A stretch of 64,000 nucleotides of DNA from Enchytraeus crypticus (taxonomy: Eukaryota > Annelida > Clitellata > Enchytraeida > Enchytraeidae). Positions 27,601 through 38,053 of this stretch are shown piece by piece. The position numbers were made by a program, and so were the translations under genes. The notes beneath the pieces are model-generated. The model ran no database searches. It saw nothing but the letters and a program-made list of their open reading frames with translations, and was not told the origin of the DNA. The DNA lies in the NCBI GenBank assembly GCA_905160935.1, contig CAJHZI010000003.1, positions 1 to 64,000 on the forward strand, read 5' to 3'. Each line of letters opens with the position of its first letter. The first letter of the stretch is position 1.

Positions 27601-30318
27601 GCAATTGCTTAAATTTACTCCGTTTCGTATAAGAAGTTCAAGACGTTGAGATAGTAATGAGGAATTTTCTGAATTTAAGTGAAGATCTAATATTATGCCT
27701 AACAAAAATTTATTAATATGAAAATCTTCAGAATATCTACACAGAATGTCTGCGAATCCATGGTATCTTGAAATAAGTTCCATTAGGAAATTCTCTGTTT
27801 TTCTATAAATATACGGTTCATCTGCTTTGTAAGCTTCTAGGGGCAGCATTATAGCATACAAATAGAGTGTCTCGCTGCTGCCGGAGAGATTGAAAAATTT
27901 AATTTGAATTGTTTTCAAAACTTCGAAACGATCTCTTTTAATATTAACTATTGCTTTATTGCCTTGTTTATCCGATACTACGATAGAAGCAATTTCATTA
28001 GAGCTGCCAAGACATGAATCAGCAAGATTTTCTGTACTGCTTTCTGTCTCAACATCATCTGGGTCATCAAAGATCCACACAGCTGTCATAGTAGAATATC
28101 GTAGACATCCGTCTTTGCCTGAACACGACGAGAGCAGCTTGTTACGATTCCTCATTTGCTCTTTTCTGTAGTGTTCTCTTAAATTTATCTGAGTTGAGTT
28201 ATACACTGATATTTTAGGAATATTTATCAGTATTTTAACTTTACTACTGTCAAATATTCTGTCAAATATTCTATTCTTCCAACCAGTAGTACTAGCGCGG
28301 CCGAACCACGGAGTATACTCTTGTTCGTTACAACAGATTTTTAAGATTAAATTTATTGCCTTGTCTTGAAACTCTCCATTAGTACATCCAGTAAGAGAGA
28401 AACCAGTCTTGTCTAACTCTTCATTAGGAGATAATTCGTAGGCTATGACTTGAGAGTTATCACTTATAATAAATTCTTCTAATTTTTCTAAGGAGAATTC
28501 TTCAAAAGAAGTATTATACTCTGATTCATTCTTTATGTTGTACATTTTTAGTTTAAGAATATTATCGCACATGTCAAACTGAGAGAGATCTTTGAATAGC
28601 ATGATTGTGGTTCGGGAAAATCTGTTCTGTTCTGTATGTGCTGAGGAGAATCCTTGTTGAAGAACTTGGAAAGTTTTAATGTTAAAGTTTCTTGCAGCTA
28701 ATACCAGCGCCGTAGTATCGTTTGCATTTCTAGTAGTGATATCAGCTCGAGCGTCTAATAACTTGTCCACTATATCACAATTACCTCTCTCAGCAGCATA
28801 CATCAGCGCTGTCATTCCGTTCTCAGTACCTCTAGCATTAACATCAGCTCCACATTCTATCAGTGTCCTCATGGCGTCATTGATATCTCTCCAAACAGCA
28901 TACATAAGCGCTGTCTTTCCGTTCTTAGTATCTCTAGCATTAATATCAGCTCCAGATTCTATCAGTGTCCTCATGACATCATTGTCACCTCCCTCAGCAG
29001 CATACATCAGCGCTGTCTTTCCGCTCATAGTATCTCTAGCATTAGCATCAGCTCCATATTCTATCAGTGTCCTCATGACATCATTGTCACCTCCCTCAGC
29101 AGCATACATCAGCGCTGTCTTTCCGCTCATAGTATCTCTAGCATTAGCATCAGCTTCATATTCTATCAGTGTCCTCATGACATCATTGTCACCTCCCTCA
29201 GCAGCATACATCAGCGCTGTCTTTCCGCTCATAGTATCTCTAACATTAGCATCAGCTCCAGATTCTATCAGTGTCCTCATGACATCATTGTCACCTCTCT
29301 TAGCAGCATACATCAGCGCTGTCTCTCCGTACATAGTATCTCTATCATTAACATCAGCTCCAGATTCTATCAGTGTCCTCATGACATCATTGTTACCTCT
29401 CTCAGCAGCATACATCAGCGCTGTCTTTCCGCTCAGAGTATCTCTAACATTAACATCAGCTCCAGATTCTATCAGTGTCCTCATGACATCATTGTCACCT
29501 CTCTTAGCAGCATACATCAGCGCTATCTCTCCGTACATAGTATCTCTATCATTAACATCAGCTCCAGATTCTATCAGTGTCCTCATGACATCATTGTTAC
29601 CTCTCTCAGCAGCATACATCAGCGCTGTCTTTCCGCTCAGAGTATCTCTAGCATTAGCATCAGCTCCAGATCCTATCAGTGTCCTCATGACATCATTGCT
29701 ACCTCCCTCAGCAGCATACGTCAGCGCTGTCTTTCCGACCATAGTATCTCTAGCATTAACATCAGCTCCAGATTCTATCAGTGTCCTCACGAAATCATTG
29801 TAACCTCTCATAATAACATACATCAGCACTGTCTTTCCGTGCAGAGTATCTCTAGCATTAACATCAGCTCCAGATTCTATCAGTGTCCTCATGACATCAT
29901 TGCTACCTCCCTCAGCAGCATACATCAGCGCTGTCTTTCCGTATATATCTCTATCATTAACATCAGCTCCAAATTCTATCAGTGTCCTCATGATGTCATT
30001 GTTACCTCTCCAAGCAGCATACATCAGCGCTGTCTTTCCGTATTTATCTCTATCATTAACATCAGGTCCAGATTTTATCAGTGTCCACATGACATCATTG
30101 TTACTACTCTCAGCAGCATACATCAGCGCTGTCTTTCCGTTCATAGTATCTTTAGTATTAACATCAGCTCCAGCACGTATCAGTATATTCATGGTATCAA
30201 TTCTACCTCTCTGAACAGCTTTCATGAGAGCTGTGTCACCATGATTGTTCCTCTTGTCAATGTCACGTGATCCTCCATGTTGAAGCACAGCTCGCACTAA
30301 TTTAGCTATACGTCTCAT
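24691..30318 (-). CDS. Ankyrin-repeat / Mab-21-cGAS-like nucleotidyltransferase fusion with C-terminal membrane anchor
   Basis: A single open frame of 1,875 codons. Residues about 5-570 are some 16 ankyrin repeats of exactly 34 residues (GKTALMYAAE...DVMRTLIESGADVNARDT). The middle is unrecognised except for a paired-cysteine motif (C1005, C1008, C1023, C1026) that could bind zinc. Two more ankyrin repeats lie at about 1155-1225. Residues about 1330-1700 are a Mab-21/cGAS-type nucleotidyltransferase: GS at 1374-1375, E1387 and D1389 in NEFDFNIEL, and D1507 in ISVDIVPV, i.e. the helix GS and all three metal-binding acids. The last 35 residues are basic then very hydrophobic, a tail anchor. By family this would be a cGAS-like receptor making a nucleotide second messenger; ligand, product and membrane are unknown. 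Intronless, unlike its neighbour. The ATG is the first after an in-frame stop. Confidence 0.85.
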   Translation of the reverse strand: MRRIAKLVRAVLQHGGSRDIDKRNNHGDTALMKAVQRGRIDTMNILIRAGADVNTKDTMNGKTALMYAAESSNNDVMWTLIKSGPDVNDRDKYGKTALMYAAWRGNNDIMRTLIEFGADVNDRDIYGKTALMYAAEGGSNDVMRTLIESGADVNARDTLHGKTVLMYVIMRGYNDFVRTLIESGADVNARDTMVGKTALTYAAEGGSNDVMRTLIGSGADANARDTLSGKTALMYAAERGNNDVMRTLIESGADVNDRDTMYGEIALMYAAKRGDNDVMRTLIESGADVNVRDTLSGKTALMYAAERGNNDVMRTLIESGADVNDRDTMYGETALMYAAKRGDNDVMRTLIESGADANVRDTMSGKTALMYAAEGGDNDVMRTLIEYEADANARDTMSGKTALMYAAEGGDNDVMRTLIEYGADANARDTMSGKTALMYAAEGGDNDVMRTLIESGADINARDTKNGKTALMYAVWRDINDAMRTLIECGADVNARGTENGMTALMYAAERGNCDIVDKLLDARADITTRNANDTTALVLAARNFNIKTFQVLQQGFSSAHTEQNRFSRTTIMLFKDLSQFDMCDNILKLKMYNIKNESEYNTSFEEFSLEKLEEFIISDNSQVIAYELSPNEELDKTGFSLTGCTNGEFQDKAINLILKICCNEQEYTPWFGRASTTGWKNRIFDRIFDSSKVKILINIPKISVYNSTQINLREHYRKEQMRNRNKLLSSCSGKDGCLRYSTMTAVWIFDDPDDVETESSTENLADSCLGSSNEIASIVVSDKQGNKAIVNIKRDRFEVLKTIQIKFFNLSGSSETLYLYAIMLPLEAYKADEPYIYRKTENFLMELISRYHGFADILCRYSEDFHINKFLLGIILDLHLNSENSSLLSQRLELLIRNGVNLSNCSKKSTLEEILDRILHFNNIEEVLNILLNDFGTHLYLTNQQRINLLCKVVGITLSGNVSLTDYEPYQDLLYYAANVLKQHVDFSSILKLDRQIFEYQYFCSECMAKLKEFNLSIPESCRVCLLMQSNDLDYCRNRSLHEEMIHKECIYECSEICRVSYLIRYLFIMTENMQISSCNHRVCFESKKDNIMNTVCFMKNCKSFAVDTLGRNILHVFPFIEFITLGLDSSAKVAVYLTKLPRSFLHDLIKQVDNFGQTPLHYLARYGNTKSFGCFERLNVDSDLIKEVMTMRDRLGRTVLHLAALNTECHMYDILLKYEKSSSESEELNVNDFYQPRLNDGMEVEKVFCKTHSELREEKLSLVERMSAEIRASEILADHIKNNSFSVLINHDSSSEYLNSFKLFSVGPSAMPETVSMINGFIYDFKVFQPLFSESDDIASEITDELIEFMKRLVAFSSASKYIFNGNVYLVGSGKEYTKVGFCNEFDFNIELEVFSQMCEMLVTPECPPGFVHVRLKESTPADDIKKEVESYCDQQGLLRTSELKYKFEKHLKNVLKNMNFWENEHYFEMSFHSKNFSYACDSRKLQFTIKLNVVGKVYPEISVDIVPVFHLKFSRSSESIVQFSGISRSKPCVLVFDRPHKTHPWLPERSSYARISHARADSEIIRECPETIKLAFKICKYFSENVLEVSRRSHYRVSSHVLKTMMLFCLAAKIRNKIKQIWTKPVRPVAMTDRQVSQWLNSMINCLICFHKLDYLPSFFMPSFCLPLHFKREDDYFRQNNINLAITYPLVNLILDISFEKCIKKGPLNPHWNCEWHQKIEYYKPLIVLLKADRDQGRLNKPFLLYPIFEVTQDGYRWHRLTDHENCLIEYFNIDKFYSYMNGKPAMNWFTMWFSGEYEVKDRDVTGPLNPEPIKAETTTSSSLLLNVQQNILPTNQRRRLHLICQQFILSVTLLILIPMPILLIFLLRFFV
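28707..30240 (-). repeat. 102-bp coding tandem array (ankyrin units)
   Basis: About 15 units of 102 bases are nearly identical at DNA level, including third positions. Two consecutive units (TLSGKTALMYAAERGNND... and ...MYGEIALMYAAKRGDND) recur as a 204-base pair of units, showing amplification by pairs. The opposite strand is open over most of the array only because the unit length is a multiple of three. Confidence 0.9.
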
Positions 30319-30630
30319 CAGATTGATATACTCAGCGTCAACACCAAGAGATATTTAGCTTAGTTAGTTGATTGAATAGTTTCTTATATAGCAATTATGT
30401 AATATCTAAGAAATAAAGACAAAATAATATTAACTATATTATATATCAAACTTCAAATATTTGAATTGCAATGTGAATGTCTCTATGAAGGATCTCGATG
30501 GTGGTTATTTGTCCCTGGCTAGACATTCGGAATTACTGTTGCATTTTGCAAAGAGAGGCGCTTTAGAATTATAAACACACTTATTATTACTCATTATTAT
30601 TATTTCTTGTTATTATCTATTATTATTACA
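30319..30630. other. 5' flank of the ankyrin gene
   Basis: AT-rich. The reading frame is open upstream of the ATG for about 12 codons to a TAA. No TATA box or further exon was identified with confidence. Confidence 0.4.
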
Positions 30631-30791
30631 GTGGTCAGTGGAAGGAGAGGGTTGGAGAAACTACACTAGTGTTCACCAAGTGACGCCTGATAGAGATCAG
30701 TGGAGGAAGAGGGCTGTAGAGACTACTCTAGTGTTCACTAAGTGACGCCTGATAGAGTTCAGTGGAGGAAGAAGGTTGGAGAGACTACACT
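30631..30791. repeat. 62-bp tandem repeat, 2.5 copies
   Basis: TCAGTGGA...GTGACGCCTGATAGAG repeats at 30635, 30697 and 30759, an exact 62-base period. Codons resembling DRDQWR suggest it derives from a LINE ORF end. Confidence 0.85.
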
Positions 30792-30832
30792 ATTGTCTAA
30801 AATTTTGGTACACCAAAAGTACCACTTGATAT

Positions 30833-31675
30833 ACATATCTCTCTTAGTGCACGGCCAGGTCCTTGGTATTTAACGCCTCCACTCTTCTCTATCTTTCGCT
30901 TTCTTCTTCACTTCCACATATCAGTGGGTCTTTAAATCATCTCGGCCTTTCTCTACCTCTTTTTTTCCTTCCATTCTACCTTCTATGACCTCGTTTAATA
31001 GATCTTCCCCCCTTAAAATGTGTCCTATCCAACTCTTCTTCCTATTTCTTATTACATTTATCAACTGTCTATCTGTGCCAACTCCCTCAAGAACTTCCTC
31101 ATTTGTAGCCTTTTGCTTCCAACTAATCCTCTCCATTCTTCTAAAAATCCACATTTTCAACGCCTCCAGTTTCCTAATATCTCCCTTCCTTAAGGTCCAT
31201 GTTTCACAACCATACAATAATTTGGTCAAAACCAAAGTTTTCACTATCTTTATCTTTGTATCTTTCTTCTGATATTTTGTTAATAGTTCTTTTCTATTAC
31301 CAAAGGCCGCTTTTGCCTGTGCAATCCTACTGCATATTTCCGTCTCAATTTCCCGTCATCGGTTATAATATGACCCAAATATTTGAAACTCCTTACCTGT
31401 TCCGATTTCGTACCATTTATTGTGATATTAACTTCACCTTTATAACTGGACACTCTCATAACCTTGGTCTTTTTTATTTTAATCTTCATGCCATATCTTA
31501 GGGCCGTATCATTCAGCCTATCCATTATCTTCTGCAATCCAATCTCGCTACCCGATACCATTCCTTGGTCATCTGCAAATCGTACATCTTGTAACAATTT
31601 CTCTCCTACTTTTATTCCTTCTTCCATGTCCACCATGGCTTCCTCCATCATTGCCTCTATAATATACATATAACC
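30833..31675 (-). mobile_element. RTE-like LINE fragment, reverse transcriptase plus C-terminus
   Basis: On the minus strand, 31669-31280 encodes a reverse transcriptase palm with VRFADDQ (31,585 region) and YGMKI...KTKVMRVS. After a frameshift near 31,290, codons 31244-30921 encode LLYGCETWTL...RRMERISW...SWIGHILRG..., EVIEGRMEGK. It ends in CTCTCTTAGTGCAC, the reverse of the family's 3' end. It is the longest fragment of this family here and is not functional. Confidence 0.82.
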
Positions 31676-32240
31676 TAATATTAGTGCAATATTATTATTT
31701 TTTAAATTTATATCGAACGAAAATTTACTTTAATCTGATATTTACTTTCTCGATAATACAAACTGTAGATGAAGAACGCTTCGGCGATGTATGAAGGCCT
31801 AGTATGCCCATAGCTTAACTCCGGCTACAAAAATACTTTAGAATCAAGTAACGAAATTACAACAACAAAAGCTCATATTTAGTCCCTTATAATATAGGTT
31901 TGATCTTTGAATTAAATTTATGTTTAAAACTTACAGTGTTCGTCAAAAGGTATCACGATGCTTGCATACGTTGCTCAACATCATAACCTATGTCGGAATT
32001 TTGTTAAATGAAATGAATGAAAGAGAATTTTTTTTAGATTATTTTATAAATGATTTAACCTACCGCATTACTGGCAGTAATAAATGCAGTGTTGCTACGC
32101 AGAATAGGTCACTACATATAACATAAACGACTACTACGCTGACGGCCTGCAAGCAGTAGGCTACGTATGCAAACAATGCACGTAGGAAATTACGTGTAGT
32201 TCTTCGACTCTGGCTCGTTGATTATAAAACTTGAGTGCTC
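31676..32240. other. Unassigned spacer
   Basis: No gene or repeat recognised. Confidence 0.4.
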
Positions 32241-32715
32241 TAGACTCTAGCGAGACGTAACTGTAAATAATGTGGCTATCACAGCTGTTAGCTGAAATGA
32301 GCTGTAGTGAACTGAAATGAGCTGAAGTGAGCTCTTTCTCTAGCGAGACGTTAAGTAAACGATGTGGTTATCACAGCTGTTAGCTGAAATGAGCTGAAGT
32401 GAACTGAAGTGAGCTGAAAATAGCTGAAGTGAGCTGAAGTGAGCTGAAATGAGCTGAAGTGAGCTGAAATGAGCTGAAGTGAACTGAAATGAGCTGAAGT
32501 GAGCTCTTTCTCTGGCGAGACGTTAAGTAAATAATGTGGCTGTCACTGCTGTTAGCTGAAATGAGCTTAAGTGAACTGAAATGAGCTGAACTGAACTGAA
32601 ATGAGCTGAAGTGAGCTGAAGTGAACTGAAATGAGCTGAAGTGAGCTCTTCCTTTAGTGAGGCGTTAAGTAAATAATGTGGCTGTCACGGCTGTTAGGTG
32701 AAATGTGCTGAAGGC
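32241..32715. repeat. Composite minisatellite: four 60-bp modules separated by GAGCTGAAGT decamers
   Basis: The module GCGAGACGTTAAGTAAATAA, TGTGGCTGTCAC, GCTGTTAGCTGAAATG starts near 32247, 32332, 32504 and 32646. Between modules lie variable numbers of the decamers GAGCTGAAGT, GAACTGAAAT and close variants. Confidence 0.9.
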
Positions 32716-33080
32716 AGGCGAGATTGCAAACAGAGCAAAGCAGCTGCTCAAATCTTAATACATTTATGGCCGTAGTTACTAGTGAGATAATCAACTGTTT
32801 AAACGTCAACAGCTGCGTAAACTACTGATTAGTCACAATTTGATACTCTAAGAAATAATATTTTGACTTTGTTTACGAAGTTAGCTGATTGGTCGATCAG
32901 CCTGAAAGACAGCGCTGTGATTGGCTGACCGACATAATTTTGGCGGTTGACCTTGATATTAATAACCACGCAACATATTTTAGTGAATACCAAAAATTCT
33001 GAACAATACTTTAATCAACAACAGAGACGTACATTATAAACTCATCAAAGGAAAGTTAGTAAATGCGGGTATTACTGATG
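32716..33080. other. Unassigned spacer
   Basis: No gene seen. TTGGTCGATCAGCCTG and GATTGGCTGACCGAC near 32,890-32,935 form an imperfect inverted pair. Confidence 0.35.
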
Positions 33081-33240
33081 AAAGCTGGTAAAGCTAATGA
33101 TACCATCAGTTTTTCACTTGAAAGCGATGTCAGTGACGGACGACACCAAGATTTGAACATCGCATATACTGATCAGCGGTCGAGTATCTTGTCTAGAATT
33201 CCCTATCGAGATATAGGGAATACTAGAAAGAACTGCGGTT
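33081..33240 (-). mobile_element. tRNA-derived SINE (copy 1)
   Basis: It contains the family core AAGCTGGTAAAGCTAATG, AAGCGATGTCAGTGACGG and AAGATTTGAACATCGC, the last being a degenerate B box on the minus strand. It is followed by a perfect TTCCCTATCGAGATATAGGGAA-type palindrome split as TTCCCTAT / ATAGGGAA near 33,198-33,222. Confidence 0.7.
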
Positions 33241-33989
33241 AATTTCGTGTAGCAACTAATAAATTAACTAGCGAGTTACATACTAAATGGCTACACGATG
33301 TAATCAATTAGTCTGTACCTGTAATCTCTTGTTCCAGAGATTTGCATGTAACTATGTTCAATATTTAACGATACGCGTAAAACAGTCTGAGGTAGGCCCT
33401 AGTGTGAAAGTAAAGCACACTGAAGGATTAGAACATCAACTCCAATACAAAAACAAAACAAAAGCAACATAAAAATAACTGCAATACTCTCTGATATCAA
33501 ATAAATAATTAGATCTTCTCATGTGAAAGACAGCGTGAAACATCTGAATCTAAAAATCTATACAATATCTCCAAATATATGCCTTGATAAGGTAGGTGAA
33601 ATTTACATGTATGTATTGAACAAAAACAAATACCCGTAAATAAGTGAAATACAAATTATTCAACAATATAGAGCCCTACGTAAATGTTATTCGTTTTAAA
33701 AGTTCAAAATAACTCAAACATGTGAAATACAGTAATATATTATTACTAAACGTTGAATGATAAAATATTGCCGGAAACATGTGAACTGCAACAATACGTG
33801 AAAGTTCACCAAACATGAATTCACTTGCAACAACAACTTTTGATACACATAAAATTAATTACTCTTGGGAAATTCTTACTGAAGCCTAAGTAACCCATTT
33901 GAGAATATAAGATGATAACAATATAACATCTAAAGACAGTTTTGTCAACCCGTTATCATCATAGAGACATCGTACCTGAGTGCATTGCT
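33241..33989. other. Unassigned spacer
   Basis: AT-rich, with many GTGAAA/CATGTGAAA words but no gene or clear repeat unit. Confidence 0.35.
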
Positions 33990-34130
33990 TATTTTGCATT
34001 TTCTTACGCATCACCCACATTCTGGAACTCGTTACCTGTTAATCTTCGCTCTTGTTTTTCTCTTTCAGCATTCACTAGGAAGTTTGAAACTTACCTTTTC
34101 CCACCATAGACATAATCAATCTACCTTGAA
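33990..34130 (+). mobile_element. CR1-like LINE relic, ORF2 C-terminus
   Basis: In one frame the codons near 34,010-34,110 give HPTFWNSLP-like and SLSAFTRKFETYLF, the typical end of CR1/jockey ORF2, then a stop. The rest of the element is missing. Confidence 0.65.
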
Positions 34131-34286
34131 AATATATTGATCACCGGACTGGCTTTCGTTTAGGACATTACTTCTCCTCAACACATTTCTTTAACAGATT
34201 GGTCTGGGTGAATTGATCTGTAGTAATATGTGCTGTTGGGGACGTCCATGATATCATCCCTGGATGATGAAACGGATGTTAAACCG

Positions 34287-34385
34287 ATATTATTATTATT
34301 ATTGTTATTATTATTGTTGTTATTATTATTATGATTACTTTTTTATTATTTTTATTATTTATTAATTTTTTATTTTATGATTATT
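34287..34385. repeat. (TTA)n-rich tract
   Basis: Interrupted TTA/TTG triplets, probably a retrotransposon tail. Confidence 0.8.
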
Positions 34386-34670
34386 AATATCATTATAGGG
34401 ATATCGTACCTGACTGCTTTGATAGAGAGTTTAACGTTAAACAGTTTCAGTTTCTACGGAGTAAAATAACTAATAATAATTATTAATAATTAGATAGTAA
34501 TTAATATAATAATAATAATTAGAAGGTAATCTACAAAATATCGCTGCGGGTGATTTTACTGATATAGATGGCTACAGTGCATCCCGCTGTAGTTGACAAT
34601 TAATCCACTTTGGCATCATTTTGAGACAACTATTGACTAAGTTATTTATGTTGCTCTTTTCCATCAATTT

Positions 34671-34671
<1 letters not shown>

Positions 34672-34727
<56 letters not shown>

Positions 34728-34733
34728 TATATC
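34672..34733. repeat. (TA)n microsatellite
   Basis: Almost uninterrupted TA for about 60 bases; open frames on both strands here are artefacts. Confidence 0.95.
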
Positions 34734-34769
34734 ATCAGCAGCTTCCTTTCGCTCCAAGTTTAAGAAAGG

Positions 34770-35000
34770 TCGGGATACGAATAGTCCTTCTCAACTCCTC
34801 TTTGTCATATGCCATACCACCAGACAATCATTTAATTTTCCATTCGTTTTAGAAAACGTATTACCAATTTCTGGAGCCTAGATGCTCACCAACCAAATAC
34901 TATTTTCGAAATTGGTTAGGATCTTAGTGCGTTAGTTGTCCTCCACGAAAAGTGCAGTCACCGGCTGGTTAATTCTGTATTCAACCCGGACGCAACACGG
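34770..35000 (-). mobile_element. SINE-like element, GAT-tailed family (copy 2)
   Basis: Reverse complement of the family: GGTCGGGATACGAATAG, then TTTCTGGAGCCTAGATGCTC and AACCCGGACGCAACACGGGA. Confidence 0.7.
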
Positions 35001-35089
35001 GATATGATAGGCTATGAATACTCAAATAAATGCCAGTTGAGTTCTATATCGCGCATTTCATTCAGTCAGTAGCAAGTAGAGATCGGAAT

Positions 35090-35217
35090 CGAACCTAACC
35101 CGAACCGAACCGAACTTTCATTGTCAACAAACCGAACCGAACACTCAAATTTTCAATTGCTAACCGAACCCGAACCGAACAGTACTTCATTTTCAACGAA
35201 CCTAACCGAACCGAACT
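35090..35217. repeat. Short AACCGAACCG-type simple satellite
   Basis: Four clusters of CCGAA/CCTAA/CCCGAA pentamers separated by TCATT-TCAA-type spacers. Confidence 0.8.
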
Positions 35218-35229
35218 ACTCTGGAAATT

Positions 35230-37191
35230 CATAAAATTCCCATCTCCAGTAGCAAATACATAAACTCACACTCGTGGATAAAAGCCGCATGCGTCAGGCA
35301 GCGCTCTACGATCTATCACATACTCTAATATGGTTTCTAAATGTATGTTTGTCAGTATGTACTGTAAGCGTGTCACTATGCACTTACAGTACTTATGCAT
35401 TTTAACTATTTTAATGTAATATTGTATGTTGCGTACTGTCAAGGTAGGAGTAGAGATAATAGTAATGATTCCAATATACTCCACAATGACCTTTGTACTT
35501 TACTAGCACAGGGCAAGTTTCTTACCCTGCAGGCCTATTGTTCCGTGCCTGGGTCTGTGGCTGGAGTGAACACGAGTATTGGGACTTAGAGAGTTGGCCG
35601 CAAGCGAGGAGCTTGGATTTTATTTTGTTGATAAATTTTAGTTTTCAGATTTAAGATAAATCTTCTTAGACGCTATATTTTCCGCTAGTGACTAGTTTAT
35701 TACAGTGTACCTTTGGTTTGACTAGGTATCGATCCACATGAGACAGTAAGGTTATATCGGATTGTATGTTAAGAAAGGCCTAGGAAGTGTTCGACTCATT
35801 TAGAGGGGAAAGTCATATGAATAGGTTACCCCTGAGTGGTGTTGTATTGTGGTTTATTGGAAACTGCCAGTGAAGATAACAGGACGTTACACGGCCATGG
35901 GGAACTGAGGGTTCTAGGATCGTGCGTTGCTGATAGTTACTTCGAGATGGTCCGAAGTTGAGTTAGGTATTTTGAACTCAAGGAAGTTGTGATAGACTTG
36001 TGTCCTTACATTAAGAGAGGATTGTAGGATTTGATGCTGTAGTCATTAGGTATATTTTTATGGAAGAAGTGAGGACGTTGAATAGGAACTAGTTTGCCTT
36101 TATGTTCTGATGAGATAGTATTTGGTGACTAGTGTTGCGATTTCTCTATAACTAAGTACTTCTCAACCTGTTTGTAGTCTGGTATTTAATTAGTAGTATT
36201 TTCGGTTCTTGCAATTTAGTCTGTATATTATTAAGTTATTTTCAACTCTATTATTAATATTTGATTATTAGATTTAATTCCGTTATTTGTCATATAAGGA
36301 CAAGTTTCAGTTTCTTGTAATTATTATTTTGTTATATTGTGTTTGAATAAAATAAAATATAATTGAAGTGAATTACACTTCAGTTATAATACATTACCTA
36401 TGTGTCTGTTATAATTTAACTGTAATTAGAAATTAAAAATGGAAAGTAGTTATCTACTATTATAGATCATTAACTTTAAGTTTAGAGTTTTAGAATTTAT
36501 GAACCTGGTCCAGGCTAGGGTTCACCCTTAGAACCCTTCCCTGACACGTACCTAGACATTTTTATGAATAGTTCATCTACATACTTGCAGTGTACATAAC
36601 GATAAAACATATTCAATATTTCGTTCTCGGCTCATCAAATGTATAAATGTCATCCATATATAACACTATAAGTTGCTCAATTATGTTTATAATAAAACAA
36701 TGAGAGAGGATTTTATAGTCTAATTGAATTTACACTTAATCAAAACGACAACACACAGAGAACCTTTCAAATTGGTTACAAATTAAATATCTAGTTGATC
36801 GCCTCTCATAGCTGTAAATCTATTCCTTCAACAACCAGAGTTGCCCAAGTTCCATCGTATCTACTGTACTTTTAAATTGAGTTTTATAAAGGGTTGATAA
36901 ATTCGAGTATGATATTAAGTGTTCAAAAAGTCAAGGGCATAATTTTGTGAACTAATCTAATTAGTATTTTCTGTTTTTCTCCCATGACAGCTCGCCAGTA
37001 CTTATCTTACACCAAAGCAGCTTTGCTTATTTCATCAATGCTCCAATTTTATGTGGAATTTTAGAAATTGATTCACTAAATATGTCGTCCCGTTAGATAA
37101 CTTCTTGAAATTTTGAATTGTTGTACCTGGAGTCGTGGGCCAGTTGCAGTTAGAGCTGATCAGAAAGTAAAATCTTGCACATTCACAGGAC
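35230..37191. other. Unassigned 2-kb spacer
   Basis: No gene, RNA or mobile element recognised. Reading frames present are short and without recognisable domains. Confidence 0.4.
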
Positions 37192-37575
37192 TCGTCTCTC
37201 TTTTAGTGCACTGCCTACTGGCAGGTCCATGGTATATATCGCCTCCACGTTTCTCCGTTTTCTGCTTCCTCTTCATGTCCAAATATGAGTGGATCTTTAA
37301 ATCATCTAACGTTCCTAATCTCGGCCTGCCTCTGCACCTATTTCCTTCCATTCTGCCTTCTATGATCTCCTTTAGTAGACTTAGACTCCCTCCCCCCTTA
37401 GAATATGTCCTATGCAACTCTTCTTCCTATTTCTTGAGGCATTTATCGACTGTCTATCTGTGCCAACTCTCTCCAGGACTTCCTCATTTTTAACCTTGTG
37501 AGTCCAGCTAATCCTCTCCGTTCTTCTCCATATCCACATTTCCAATTCTTCCTGTTTCCTAATATCTTTCTTAAT
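37192..37575 (-). mobile_element. RTE-like LINE, 3' fragment
   Basis: On the minus strand, EEIIEGRMEGNRCRGRPR-type codons and the 3' end TCTCTTTTAGTGCACTGCC (reverse). It belongs with 19,298-19,518. Confidence 0.78.
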
Positions 37576-38053
37576 AAATTATTATTATTATTCGTTTATT
37601 GCAATGATATCGGACACAACGCAGAGCTCTGACACAGAAAAGCACATACAGTTACATTGGCCTACAGATAAACACAGGTAGTTAAAACTAGATATACAAG
37701 AACATAATAATAATCATAAATTTAATAGCAGTCATTGTATAGCATCCTCATGATGAAGCTCATACTTCTTATTCGCTCATACTTCTTAATTAACCAATAA
37801 TTCACTCACAGTCGCAGTAGGCCCTATATATGCATAATTGGTAAACATGCACACACTCAACCTTTTGTAATTGTGGCTGACTGTTTAGTTAGATCCTATA
37901 AATAGTTGTAAAGTATGGCTACACGCGCTTAGAAAAGTGAATACCCGCATAGCTATGTCGACTCTGAGAGAGCTGATTAAGGCAGCTTAACTATGAAATA
38001 TGGTTAATCTAATAACAAAGTACTGCAGGTCTAATCGGGCTTGTTCTATCTAA
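37576..38053. other. Unassigned spacer
   Basis: No gene or RNA seen. Confidence 0.35.

Noticed and set aside
28679..30270. Long plus-strand open frames opposite the ankyrin array (up to 374 codons, Ser/Ile/Val-rich)
   Set aside because: They exist only because the 102-bp repeat keeps all frames in register; no start context and no domain.
34572..34881. Open frames across the (TA)n tract
   Set aside because: Ile-Tyr repeats are translation of the microsatellite.
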